From positions 31,507-95,506 of the forward strand of contig JAPPNU010000002.1 in NCBI GenBank assembly GCA_028873695.1: a stretch of DNA of 64,000 nt, written 5' to 3'. The notes under the pieces were generated by a model. The model saw only the letters and a program-made list of their open reading frames with translations, ran no database searches and was not told the DNA's origin. Positions 1-8,740 of the stretch are shown piece by piece. How positions within the stretch are numbered: the stretch's first letter is position 1; the number at the start of each line of letters is the position of its first letter. A program made the position numbers and the translations under genes. Source of the DNA: Gemmatimonadota bacterium (GTDB lineage Bacteria; Latescibacterota; UBA2968; GCA-2709665).

Positions 1-54
1 CAGGACGACGCCGTCTCGCATCTTTATGGGTATATTGCGTTCTACGCGTACTGA
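1..54 (+). CDS. 3' end of an unidentified gene (partial)
   Basis: Frame 1 is open from the left edge and reads 17 codons ending ...YGYIAFYAY before a TGA at 52-54. The aromatic-rich tail looks like the C-terminus of a real protein, but it is too short to assign to a family. The frame could also be open by chance. Confidence 0.35.
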   Translation, partial: QDDAVSHLYGYIAFYAY

Positions 55-615
55 ATGTCGCGGTTCGGACAGCGCCGTATCAGACATGAGAATCTCCTCT
101 ATAGGGTTTCTTTCACGTTGTCCCAGTCTGCCACACGTCCCGATGAACATTTGACGCGGTGTCAACTTCGGCGGAGGAAACCGACCGCCCGGTGTCGACG
201 CATCGAATCTTCATCGATGTTCAATATACCGACAGAGTCGTTCCATGGCCGGTTCCAACACAGACGGATCCGGACGCGCCACCGGGCTTCGCCCGCTCTA
301 TCGGGATTCCCTCGCAATGTCTCCTTGCAAAGGATCCGGGTTCGCAGTATCATGGCTGCGTCGTTGCGGCGATGGTCCACGACTCGGTTTCTCGGACACG
401 GGCGTGCGATGAACCGCAGCCGAAAACCGACGTGGCCGTTCGCACACGGCATCATCTCGGCAGGGTTCAAAGATAGGGAATCAGTCAGGGGAATCCAATT
501 GCAGACTGCCGCCCGGCATCGAAATGCGGATAGCGGAAACGCGCAATGGCGGTCGTCTGCGTGCGACGGAATCGGATGAATTCACAATGGCATCCAGTCG
601 GTGGGAGATGAGGGT
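55..615. other. About 560 bp with no convincing gene
   Basis: Several overlapping frames stay open here on both strands, but their products are arginine-rich and low in hydrophobic residues, and no frame has a Shine-Dalgarno site or a family motif. I see no tRNA, terminator or strong repeat. It probably holds the promoter of the alcohol dehydrogenase gene. It could also be a heavily decayed gene. Confidence 0.4.
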
Positions 616-1653
616 ATGAGGGGCGTCGTCTATCTCGGCGAGAGTGAAGTGGAAGTCAGGGAATTCGATCGGCCAGAACCCGGGCCCGGTCAGGTGGTCA
701 TCGAAATGAAGGTCGCGGGATTGTGTGGCAGCGATCTGCACAAGTACCATAGCAGCCGGGCGTGGGCGAGCGAGCGGAAGGACATGATTTCCGGACACGA
801 GCCGGCGGGTGTCGTGGCCGAAGTCGGTAAGGACGTCGTCAATGTATCCGAAGGCGACAGGGTCTGCGTCTATCACACGGTAGGGTGCGGTCATTGCGCG
901 GTCTGTCTGTCCGGTACGCCGGTGTTCTGTTCGGACCAGGGTGCATTCGGCAGGACTCGCGACGGGTCCCACGCGGATTTCATGGTCACGGGCTCAAGGT
1001 ACTGCATGCCGCTGCCCGATAGGGTCTCGTTTACGGTCGGCACGCAACTGGCATGTACCGCCGGGACAGCCTTTTCCGCCGTGAGCAAGGTTTCGAAACG
1101 TCACGGCGATCCGCTTGTGGTGTTCGGATTGGGTCCGGTGGGACTGACGACGCTATTGATGGGTGAGGCGATGGGATACAGGACGTTTGGCGTGGACATC
1201 AGTCCGTACAGGATTGATCTTGCGGGCCGTATCGGCGGCGGGGTTGTCATTGACGCAATGGAGAACGACCCGGTTGAAGCGGTCAGGGATCTGACGGGTG
1301 GAGATGGAGCGGCCGGGGTTGTGGAGTGCTCCGGGAGCGGCCTCGCACGCACGCAGGCGGCGTCGGTCGCAGGATTGCACGGGACGGTGGTCTACGTGGG
1401 CGCCGGCGCGTCAGCGCTCGAGATCGATTTTACGGATATTCTTCGGAAGGAACTGACGCTCAGGGGCAATTCTGTGTATTCGATGGGCGCCTATTTCGAT
1501 GCCGTCGCCTTTCTGCAGACCCACCGGGTGCCGCTGGACGAAATCGTGACCCATCGCTTTCACATTGAACAGGCCAGGGAAGCATTCGAAATCTTCGATC
1601 GCGGTGACACGGGAAAAGTGGTTTTTGAATGGGACGACGGGATGGGTTCGTGA
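616..1653 (+). CDS. Zinc-dependent medium-chain alcohol/polyol dehydrogenase
   Basis: This is a 345-residue medium-chain dehydrogenase of the sorbitol/threonine dehydrogenase type, which oxidises a secondary alcohol or sugar alcohol with NAD(P). Visible motifs are LCGSDLHKY (catalytic-zinc Cys), GHEPAGVV, the structural-zinc cysteine cluster GCGHCAVCLSGTPVFC, and the Rossmann fold GLGPVGL. The ATG at 616 was chosen over the upstream GTG at 601 because GGGAG at 603-607 lies 8 nt before it. The Gfo/Idh gene follows 141 bp downstream, so the two probably act on the same sugar or polyol. The exact substrate cannot be read from sequence. Confidence 0.9.
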   Translation: MRGVVYLGESEVEVREFDRPEPGPGQVVIEMKVAGLCGSDLHKYHSSRAWASERKDMISGHEPAGVVAEVGKDVVNVSEGDRVCVYHTVGCGHCAVCLSGTPVFCSDQGAFGRTRDGSHADFMVTGSRYCMPLPDRVSFTVGTQLACTAGTAFSAVSKVSKRHGDPLVVFGLGPVGLTTLLMGEAMGYRTFGVDISPYRIDLAGRIGGGVVIDAMENDPVEAVRDLTGGDGAAGVVECSGSGLARTQAASVAGLHGTVVYVGAGASALEIDFTDILRKELTLRGNSVYSMGAYFDAVAFLQTHRVPLDEIVTHRFHIEQAREAFEIFDRGDTGKVVFEWDDGMGS

Positions 1654-1794
1654 GAACGGCTGCACGGCGACGTCCTTGATGGGATTCCCGTATTGTGCGT
1701 TAACCCACAGGGATATCGAGATGTCGTGTCAAGACAGGCGCCGTGGTTCACGAGGAACTGGAATCCGGTAGTACAGGGAATGGAGGAAAGGAAA

Positions 1795-2844
1795 ATGCCA
1801 GAGAAAACGAGGGTGGGTATTATCGGATGCGGCGGCATGGCCCGGTCGCATGCCAGCCGGATGAGCGAGGTGCTTCACCGGGTGGAGATTGCGGCCGTGG
1901 TGGACATCGATCTCGATCGGGCGCGGGCGGTCGCCGGACACTTTCCCAATAACCCCGTGGTTGCCGCCGATTTTGAGAAGGTCCTGGATCATGTCGACGC
2001 CGTTCTCGTGGTACTGCCCCATCATCTTCACCACCCGGTTACGGTACGCTGCCTGGACGCGGGCAAGCACGTGCTGGTGGAAAAGCCGATGGCCAACAGC
2101 GAGCGGGAGTGCCTGGAGATGATTGAAGCGGCGCAGCGGAACGACCGAGTGCTCATGGTGGCCTACTGCATGCGGTTTCATCCCCTGATACTGAAGTTCA
2201 AGGAAGTGGTGGACAAACGGACGTTCGGCGAGGTCTTCCAGCTATCGATCTGGACCGAGCAGCATACGCAGCGTGAGCCGGATAGCTGGCACTGCCGGGC
2301 GGGTACTCTGGGCGGCGGTCAGTTCTTCAGCCATGGCTGTCACTACGTCGATCTGATGTTGTGGATGCTGGGTCGACCGGTGAAGGGCGTGCATCTGGGA
2401 ACCAATCGAGGCACGCCGTGGATGGAGCGGGAGGGGACCAGCAACGTGTGCCTGGAGTTCGAAGGCGGCATCCTGGGCTATCATTTCGGCACCTGGGGGG
2501 CTCGGGGCACCCGGCTCGGTTACTCCTTTCACGCGCACTGCGAGAAGGGGATGGTGGAACTGCATCTGGCCACGGGGCGGGTGACTTACCTGGGCGACGT
2601 TGAAAAACACGTGCCCGGCGAACACGATCCCGGGCAGCGGGAGATCGTATTGATGGAAGAAAAACACGCCAAGCCTACGGAAGTGGAGATGGCGCACTTT
2701 ATCGATTGTATCGAGACCGGCCGGAAACCGCTGACCGACCCCGTATCCAGCCTTGAGGGACTGAAGGTAATATGGAAACTGTACGAGGCGGAGGAAAGCA
2801 ACACGGTCGCAGACCTCAGGGGACTGGGGCTCGCAGTCCGTTGA
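1795..2844 (+). CDS. Gfo/Idh/MocA family oxidoreductase
   Basis: This 349-residue protein has an N-terminal Rossmann fold (VGIIGCGGMARSHASRM) and the family motif EKPMANS, whose lysine normally lies in the active site, followed by an alpha/beta domain with GCHYVDLMLWMLGRP. Such enzymes oxidise or reduce sugars, inositols or uronates with NAD(P). The ATG at 1795 has GGAGG at 1782-1786. A TTG-started extension back to 1693 is possible but has no ribosome site. It lies between an alcohol dehydrogenase and an aldo-keto reductase. The stop codon lies inside the left arm of an inverted-repeat element (2840-2987). Confidence 0.9.
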   Translation: MPEKTRVGIIGCGGMARSHASRMSEVLHRVEIAAVVDIDLDRARAVAGHFPNNPVVAADFEKVLDHVDAVLVVLPHHLHHPVTVRCLDAGKHVLVEKPMANSERECLEMIEAAQRNDRVLMVAYCMRFHPLILKFKEVVDKRTFGEVFQLSIWTEQHTQREPDSWHCRAGTLGGGQFFSHGCHYVDLMLWMLGRPVKGVHLGTNRGTPWMEREGTSNVCLEFEGGILGYHFGTWGARGTRLGYSFHAHCEKGMVELHLATGRVTYLGDVEKHVPGEHDPGQREIVLMEEKHAKPTEVEMAHFIDCIETGRKPLTDPVSSLEGLKVIWKLYEAEESNTVADLRGLGLAVR

Positions 2845-2987
2845 TAAAGTCGCTCTGCAGGCGAGGCGGAGCCATTGCGGTCGAAGACAAGGCGCGCGAC
2901 CGAGTCCCATCCCTCGATTCGGCGAGGGAGCGCAACGCAGTATTTCGACCGCAATGGCCGGCCGTAGCCCGGATGGGCTTTATCAAC
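2840..2987. repeat. 148-bp nested inverted-repeat element
   Basis: The outer arms GTTGATAAAG (2840-2849) and CTTTATCAAC (2978-2987) are perfect reverse complements. So are the inner arms CCATTGCGGTCGAA (2872-2885) and TTCGACCGCAATGG (2944-2957). The stretches between outer and inner arms are about equal in length (22 and 20 nt) but do not match. The architecture suggests a small non-autonomous mobile element or a large hairpin inserted at the end of the oxidoreductase gene, whose stop codon is part of the left arm. No second copy was recognised in this window. Confidence 0.6.
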
Positions 2988-3108
2988 GGGCTGCCAGGTA
3001 CGATGGATGAAACGGGCGTCCGCGCGGCCGATTGACGAGTGTGCCGCGCCCTGTGCGGATTTCGCTGCAAAGAATCAGAACAAACTTCAATCAGGGGAGA
3101 AATTGCAT

Positions 3109-4077
3109 ATGGACCGTGTCGTGCTTGGGGAGAGCGGCCTTTCGGTATCTCCGATCGCCGTCGGCACCTGGCAGCTCAGTCCCCGGTTCTGGGGGCCGCA
3201 GTCGAAGGACGACGCGATGGCCGCGATGAAGTTCGCGTTTGATCGCGGGATCAACTTTTTCGATACGGCGGAAGCCTATGGCGATGGCTATGCCGAGACG
3301 GTTCTGGGTGAGGTCGTACGGGACCTGCCGAGGGACGAACTCGTGCTGGCAACCAAGGTATTCAACCATTTTAATCCCGACGGCTCCCGGTATCCCGATC
3401 TTTCGCCCGATCACATTACAGCGCGGTGCGACGTGTCGCTCGAACGGATGGGGGTCGAGACAATCGACCTGTATCTGCTGCACATGTACGACCCGCTGAC
3501 GCCGCTTGCCGATATTGCCGGAACGCTGGAAAGACTTCGCGATCAGGGCAGGATTCGGTGCTATGGTCTCAGCAACCATACGGTGGAACAATGCCGGGCG
3601 CAGCGGCGCTTCGGCAGGTACGACGTCGTGCAGCCTCCGTACAGCCTGATTGAACCGGCCGGAGAGAACGATCTGTTGCCCTGGTGCCAAACGGAGAATG
3701 TCGGCGTGATGATCTATTCGCCCATGCACAAGGGGCTGCTGAGCGGGAAATACACCGGAGAAGAGACCTTTGACGACTTCCGGATGAACCATCCCGATTT
3801 TCAGGGAGACCGGTTCAGGGAACTGTGTGCGAAGGTGCAGAGCCTGAAGCCGATCGCGGAACGCAACGAGCTGACGATTTACCAGTTGGCGCTGTCCGCC
3901 ACCCTGATGCATCCGGCGATTCACGTCGCCATCTGTGGCATCAAGACGCCGGATCAGATTGCCGAGGCCGTGGGAGCGGCGGGGAAGCGATTGTCACGCG
4001 AAGATTATTTCGCGGTGAGAAATACGGTGGGGCCGGGCAGCCCGAAAATTGCAGATGCCAGCGGAAAGCGGAAGTGA
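3109..4077 (+). CDS. Aldo/keto reductase
   Basis: This 322-residue NADPH-dependent (beta/alpha)8-barrel protein shows the catalytic set: Asp and Tyr in FFDTAEAYGDG, Lys in LATKV, and His in DLYLLHMYD. YGLSNH follows in the usual place. The ATG at 3109 is preceded by AGGGGAGA with 8-nt spacing. The longer frame from 3007 is not supported by a ribosome site. It closes the plus-strand trio with the alcohol dehydrogenase and Gfo/Idh genes, so a role in carbohydrate aldehyde or ketone reduction is likely. Confidence 0.9.
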   Translation: MDRVVLGESGLSVSPIAVGTWQLSPRFWGPQSKDDAMAAMKFAFDRGINFFDTAEAYGDGYAETVLGEVVRDLPRDELVLATKVFNHFNPDGSRYPDLSPDHITARCDVSLERMGVETIDLYLLHMYDPLTPLADIAGTLERLRDQGRIRCYGLSNHTVEQCRAQRRFGRYDVVQPPYSLIEPAGENDLLPWCQTENVGVMIYSPMHKGLLSGKYTGEETFDDFRMNHPDFQGDRFRELCAKVQSLKPIAERNELTIYQLALSATLMHPAIHVAICGIKTPDQIAEAVGAAGKRLSREDYFAVRNTVGPGSPKIADASGKRK

Positions 4078-4152
4078 TTGCCGTCTTGTTCGGCGCGTTT
4101 GGGACGTCATAGCCATTGGTGAGCGGATTGTCGCGAGCGGTCCAGCGATATC

Positions 4153-6666
4153 CTACACCTCGATACAGATCGGCCCGCTCCCGGTTTGCCCCGGCAGCCG
4201 GGCTTCTGTTTTCCTGCCCCCGCGCGCGCGGTCGGGCGTGAGTTCGATACGGACGTCGACGTCCTGGCCGATATTATACACCGGTCGGCCTTCCAGCGTT
4301 TGATAGGCCACAGGTGGACAGGAGACCATTCGGATCGTGTCATCGTCGAAGACGGCCGACAGCGTCACCGGCCGTCCCGAACGGATGCGCATTCCGCGGC
4401 AACGGAATTCCGTCGCGTGGACCAGGATGATGCTGCAGGGCTGTCCGGATGCGTTGCGGGAGACCGATGCAAAGCGCCCGGCCAGCATCAGACCGTCCGG
4501 GCCCGATCCGGTCTCGTAAATCGCCTGCCTGCTGCCGCCATCGGCGTGTGCGATATGGACGGCCGCGACGGCATCTCCCGGAAGCGTCCGAACGTCCGAG
4601 ACAACCGGTTCTTCGATGTAGGCCTCGTGGACGGCCACAAAGGGCGCGTCCGACTTCCGATGGCGAACCATCAGGCTGTGCCTTCCCGGATCGGGATAGG
4701 TGTTCAACAAAAAAGCGGACTGCCCGGGCGATCCTGACACCGTGACCCGGTTGAATGCGTCGTTTCGGCTGGCGCCGTTTCCCGCTTCAGATTCGGCCGG
4801 AACCCGCCAGGTCACCGAAAACGTCTCCTCCGCAAGCCCCTCCATGTATCCCGGTTGACCTCGCATGACATAATCCGCCGGTTCGAATCCGGTCCTGTCA
4901 TTCATTGCCAGACCGATCTGCGGCGCCTCTCCGATTCCGTGGTATAACCAATCGTGTATGTGCCCGCCCCGGACGCGGAAGATATCCAATAGGTACGCGT
5001 CGAATTGGATCAGGATCCGACGGTAGACGTCGGTCTGCTCATACACCCGGTCGCCGTGGGCTTCGGCCACCTGACCCGCGGGCAGATCGACGAATGTGTG
5101 GATGCGCGGGACCTGTTCATCCCGAAGCTGGTCTCCGTGAACCTGTGAGATTTCATCTACGGTAACCGTATTGTGGGCGTACGAGGCGCCGCTGTAGATG
5201 CGTTGATCCGGGTCCTCGTAGCGGGTACGCTTTTCGCCGGTAAGCATCCGTCGGTGCGAGTAGGTGATCAGGTTAAGCCGGTCCGCGTGCGCGTGTCCGG
5301 AGCCTGGCAGAAGGGCGTTCAACCCGGCGTACAGGCGGTTTGCGCCGGCTTCCCGCTTCAATGCCACGTACCCGCTGGAGAGGTTGGCGCTTCTGTAGGG
5401 TACGGGTCTCTTCTCGATATGGTCCGCGCCGAACAGGAGTCCGGTCAGTCCCCGGTCACCCTCCCGAAGCACGCGGTACGATCCCGTTTCTTCGATGTCC
5501 AGATAGCGATACCCGATTTCGGCCGTCAGCGGATAGCTGGCAAGGCTGGCGCGCCCTCCCATGTCTCCCGTCGGCGCTACGGTCAGATCCGGAAATGCCT
5601 GGGTCGTGAACCATTTGATGGCGCGGCGCACGGCGCGGTAACTGCTGTTCGTGGCGTCCAGTTCGTCATAGATCTCCGGGGGAAACAGGTCCGGCATCTG
5701 ACGCGACAGCCTGTGGCCGAGTACGAGCGCGCGGCAGTTCGGACCGAGAGCGTAGAGATGGTACGCGCTGCACAGCCCCCAGAATCCCCCGTCCGCCAGA
5801 TAGTTGTTGCGCGTCAGCCAGCGGATGCCGGAGTGGTTGGGTCGCCGTTCGAAAGCGTAATCCCGGTGACCGAACGCCCAGTCCACGTAGTCCGTGTCCT
5901 CGATCGCGCAGCCGACCATGGCGACCGAACTGAGATAGGCGAACATACCGTTGTGGCGCGGGCTGCTGTCCGCTTCGACGCGGAAGACCGCGTCCGCCCA
6001 GTGCTTGAGGAGGTCCTGCCGGATCCGCAGGCGTTCCTCAGCGGTGAAGAGGTCGTGCGTGGACCTGAGGAGTTCGTATGCCTCCGACAGTGCGAGAACG
6101 ATGACGCAGTCGCCCTCCATGTTGTAGGTCCAGATCACATGCTGCGTGCCGCTCCCCTGCACGGGCAGGGCCTGGATGTGTCTGGCGAACAGATTCAGAA
6201 TGCCCGCGCTCTTTTCGGCGTACGAGCGGTCCCCGCCAAGTGCATACAAGAGCGCGAGGTGTTGCGCCGTGGTCGCCATGGCCTGGACGTAGGAGCAGCC
6301 CCAGCCTTCGTACAGGGTTCCGGAATACGCGCCGGTCAGATGTACCGCCGTGGACTGCTGATGCAGCGCGTGGGCGACGTCGCACCGGAGGCACCTGGCT
6401 TCACGGTCGTTGAACGGTTCAAACCTGAGCCTCTCCTGGCAGACCGGACAGATCATCAACCAGTAAACCTGCATCTTCCGTTTCGGCATCAGACTCTCGA
6501 TTCGTTCGATCGGCTGCTCGAGCCACGGCTGCACGCTCGCGCGCAGTTCCTTCACGGCCTTCCTTGCCCAGTCGTGTCGTCGGACCTTCTGCCTGATCTC
6601 TTCAAGGGTTGCCACGTCCACGAATCCGGCAGGGTGGATCCACGTTCGCATTTCAGAGCCTCCCAT
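4153..6666 (-). CDS. Heparinase II/III-like polysaccharide lyase family protein, no export signal
   Basis: This 837-residue protein has an N-terminal alpha-helical toroid-like part (about residues 20-420) and a heparinase II/III-type beta-sandwich part (about 440-700). The latter contains GSGHAHADRLNLITYSHR and ASYAHNTVTVDE, the His-rich signature of the family. A four-cysteine set, CPVC at 73-76 and CLRC at 92-95, looks like a zinc ribbon inserted near the N-terminus. The start at 6666 has AAGGAGG 7 nt upstream; the longest frame begins at 6729. No signal peptide is visible, so it may act on imported oligosaccharides. It is divergent from the PhyH gene at 6860. Confidence 0.8.
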   Translation of the reverse strand: MGGSEMRTWIHPAGFVDVATLEEIRQKVRRHDWARKAVKELRASVQPWLEQPIERIESLMPKRKMQVYWLMICPVCQERLRFEPFNDREARCLRCDVAHALHQQSTAVHLTGAYSGTLYEGWGCSYVQAMATTAQHLALLYALGGDRSYAEKSAGILNLFARHIQALPVQGSGTQHVIWTYNMEGDCVIVLALSEAYELLRSTHDLFTAEERLRIRQDLLKHWADAVFRVEADSSPRHNGMFAYLSSVAMVGCAIEDTDYVDWAFGHRDYAFERRPNHSGIRWLTRNNYLADGGFWGLCSAYHLYALGPNCRALVLGHRLSRQMPDLFPPEIYDELDATNSSYRAVRRAIKWFTTQAFPDLTVAPTGDMGGRASLASYPLTAEIGYRYLDIEETGSYRVLREGDRGLTGLLFGADHIEKRPVPYRSANLSSGYVALKREAGANRLYAGLNALLPGSGHAHADRLNLITYSHRRMLTGEKRTRYEDPDQRIYSGASYAHNTVTVDEISQVHGDQLRDEQVPRIHTFVDLPAGQVAEAHGDRVYEQTDVYRRILIQFDAYLLDIFRVRGGHIHDWLYHGIGEAPQIGLAMNDRTGFEPADYVMRGQPGYMEGLAEETFSVTWRVPAESEAGNGASRNDAFNRVTVSGSPGQSAFLLNTYPDPGRHSLMVRHRKSDAPFVAVHEAYIEEPVVSDVRTLPGDAVAAVHIAHADGGSRQAIYETGSGPDGLMLAGRFASVSRNASGQPCSIILVHATEFRCRGMRIRSGRPVTLSAVFDDDTIRMVSCPPVAYQTLEGRPVYNIGQDVDVRIELTPDRARGGRKTEARLPGQTGSGPICIEV

Positions 6667-6859
6667 CCCGCCACCTCCTTTGGTCTCAAGCGCCTTCTCC
6701 GGCTTTCCCGTTAGAAGACAAGATAACATCTGCGTGCCTTTCGGAAAGGACTATCCGATTCCGGGCGGGGACCCTTCGAAGGGCGTTTGCGCGACAATGG
6801 CGTTTGCATATATTTCGGTAGACTGGGCTGATGACGAACCCTACTCCGGAGGAATTGAA

Positions 6860-7669
6860 ATGGGTATAACGGATGAAGAGAAGTTCAGGTTTGACCTGAC
6901 GGGATTTCTCGTGCGACCCGCCATTCTGAGTCAGAGTGAGATTGAACCCATCGTCCGGCAGATCGATCGCATCGTTCACGATCCGGGCGCACTGCCGGCC
7001 GAACATCGCACGGTCCCGGGAGGTCCGTCGAGCGTACTGATCGATCACCCGAAAGTCGTGGAGGTGCTGCACGAGATTATCGGGCCCGAGGTCCGGATGG
7101 AAGGCTGTTACTGCGTCTGGCGAAAAAAAGGTCAGTCCCACGGCGGGGGCCTTCACGGCGGCGGTCCCAGCCAGATCGATCCGATATTCGGATACCGTTG
7201 CCAGAACGGGCGGATTCACGCGGGGATGGTACGCGTGGTCTTCGAGTTGACGGAAGTGCGTCCGGAAGATGGGGGCACGCATTTCATCGCTGGCAGCCAT
7301 AAGTCGAATTTCGATATGCATCCCGATCACCTTTCCATGGAGCCGGGAAAGCGAAGCCCGTTCCTGATGGGGTATGGATGCCCGGCAGGCAGCGCCGTGT
7401 TCTTCACGGAGAACGTGTGCCACGTTGGACCGGAGTGGACCAGCGACAGTCCGCGCGTCGCCGTGCTGCATGCCTATTCGCACCTGGCAACGCACTGGCA
7501 CCGGCTGAATGTGCCGCCCGACGTACTCGACAGTCTGCCGCGAGAGAAACAGGCCTGGTTTCGCGAGCCGTGGATCGCCGATTTCCGTACCCGGCCGGCA
7601 ACCCGGAATACACTGGACCACTATATGGATTCGCAAGATCCAATGATGCGTACTTCCGTCGGGGATTGA
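6860..7669 (+). CDS. Phytanoyl-CoA dioxygenase (PhyH) family protein
   Basis: This 269-residue protein has the PhyH-family pattern: an N-terminal FDLTGFLV segment, a central GGTHFIAGSHKSNF strand-turn, and a distal His/Arg pair in CHVGPEWTSDSPRVAVLHAYS. The usual iron ligand pair HxD appears as HGG in GGGLHGGG, so iron binding at that site is uncertain. Family members are Fe(II)/2-oxoglutarate oxygenases. The ATG at 6860 has GGAGGAAT immediately upstream. It heads a plus-strand run of catabolic genes. The substrate is unknown and need not be phytanoyl-CoA. Confidence 0.82.
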   Translation: MGITDEEKFRFDLTGFLVRPAILSQSEIEPIVRQIDRIVHDPGALPAEHRTVPGGPSSVLIDHPKVVEVLHEIIGPEVRMEGCYCVWRKKGQSHGGGLHGGGPSQIDPIFGYRCQNGRIHAGMVRVVFELTEVRPEDGGTHFIAGSHKSNFDMHPDHLSMEPGKRSPFLMGYGCPAGSAVFFTENVCHVGPEWTSDSPRVAVLHAYSHLATHWHRLNVPPDVLDSLPREKQAWFREPWIADFRTRPATRNTLDHYMDSQDPMMRTSVGD

Positions 7670-7807
7670 TGTGTCTTCCCGACTGGTCTTACTGTGAGCA
7701 GATGCCGGGCCGCCTGGCATACGAGTGTCCCCAATGCCTGCGACCGTGCAAAGCGCGGCACGTAAGCCCGCATGGTGCAAACGACGTTAAATGAAAGCGA
7801 TACTACA

Positions 7808-8677
7808 ATGGAAGATTATTCACACGTTCGGAAGCCGGACACGGGATATCAGTACGAGTTTGAGGTAGAGGATCTGGATTCGATGAGCGAATGCCTGGAA
7901 GCCCACGGATTCGCGGTCATCAGAGACGTTCTGCCGCCGGAATGGGTTGAGAAGCTCAAGCAGGCGGTGTGGGACGGCACGGACCCGGACGGCGCGATTG
8001 CGTCGGGTCAGAGCCGTACGCGCCATGCGTGGATCGAGTCCGGACCGGGGGCATGGGCGCTCTTGGAGTACGAACCGTTCTTGGAAATTCACCGGCACTT
8101 GATCGGTACGGATGAACTGACCGTACATCGGTCGGCTGCAATCATCCGGATGCCGGGATCCCAACCCGTGTCATGGCACACGGATTGGTGCGGTTATTCG
8201 ACGGAGATTAGGAATTCGGGCGATATCCTGAATCGAGGTCTCTGGCCGTCGGGCAAGTGGTTTTATCTGACCGGATCCCGACCCGAACATGGCGGTTTGT
8301 GCGTCATCGAAGATTCTCACGTGGCAAACTGGGAAGGGCCGGAGGGGTTCAGGATGACGGCGGACAGGCGGTCATTCTATCCCGATGGCGAGGAAGAGCG
8401 ACCGTATGCCGGGTTTGACATTCCCGGACTCGTGCCGCTGTTCACACAGGGCGGCGATATGATCGTATTCGCCCACCGGACGTACCACGGCGCGTATCCA
8501 AACCGGACGGGGGAGTCGAGGCTGTCGTGTGCCATCGGATTCAGAGACCGCAGGCACAGAATCGACGTACCGTGGGAGATCCCGAAGTCGGGAAGATGGT
8601 TTCTGGAAAACCTGCCGGACCATCTGGAGAAATATACGCATGGCTATACGAGCATCGACCTGGATTGGCGCGGATAG
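7808..8677 (+). CDS. Phytanoyl-CoA dioxygenase (PhyH) family protein
   Basis: This 289-residue PhyH-type oxygenase has a clear ligand set: HTD in SWHTDWCGYSTEI, then a distal His and Arg in FAHRTYHGAYPNRTGESRLSC for iron and 2-oxoglutarate. The start is uncertain. ATG at 7808 gives a typical N-terminus, but ATG at 7772 is in frame and neither has a strong Shine-Dalgarno site. It follows the first PhyH gene by 138 bp yet is only distantly similar to it, so the pair is unlikely to be a recent duplication. Confidence 0.82.
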   Translation: MEDYSHVRKPDTGYQYEFEVEDLDSMSECLEAHGFAVIRDVLPPEWVEKLKQAVWDGTDPDGAIASGQSRTRHAWIESGPGAWALLEYEPFLEIHRHLIGTDELTVHRSAAIIRMPGSQPVSWHTDWCGYSTEIRNSGDILNRGLWPSGKWFYLTGSRPEHGGLCVIEDSHVANWEGPEGFRMTADRRSFYPDGEEERPYAGFDIPGLVPLFTQGGDMIVFAHRTYHGAYPNRTGESRLSCAIGFRDRRHRIDVPWEIPKSGRWFLENLPDHLEKYTHGYTSIDLDWRG

Positions 8678-8740
8678 AGGCAGGCAATTGTTGTCGCGCA
8701 GGAGTTACAACGGTCATGCCGCGTTGGGCCGAGGTGCGAC

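Noticed and set aside
55..579. 174-codon frame in the first intergenic region
   Set aside because: Arg-rich, no Shine-Dalgarno site, and overlapped by equally long frames on the other strand.
4880..4890. GGTTCGAATCC, a tRNA T-loop-like string
   Set aside because: It lies inside the heparinase-like coding region with no acceptor stem or anticodon arm around it.
5173..6714. 513-codon plus-strand frame opposite the heparinase-like gene
   Set aside because: The minus strand carries the recognisable domains and a strong ribosome site; the plus frame shows none.
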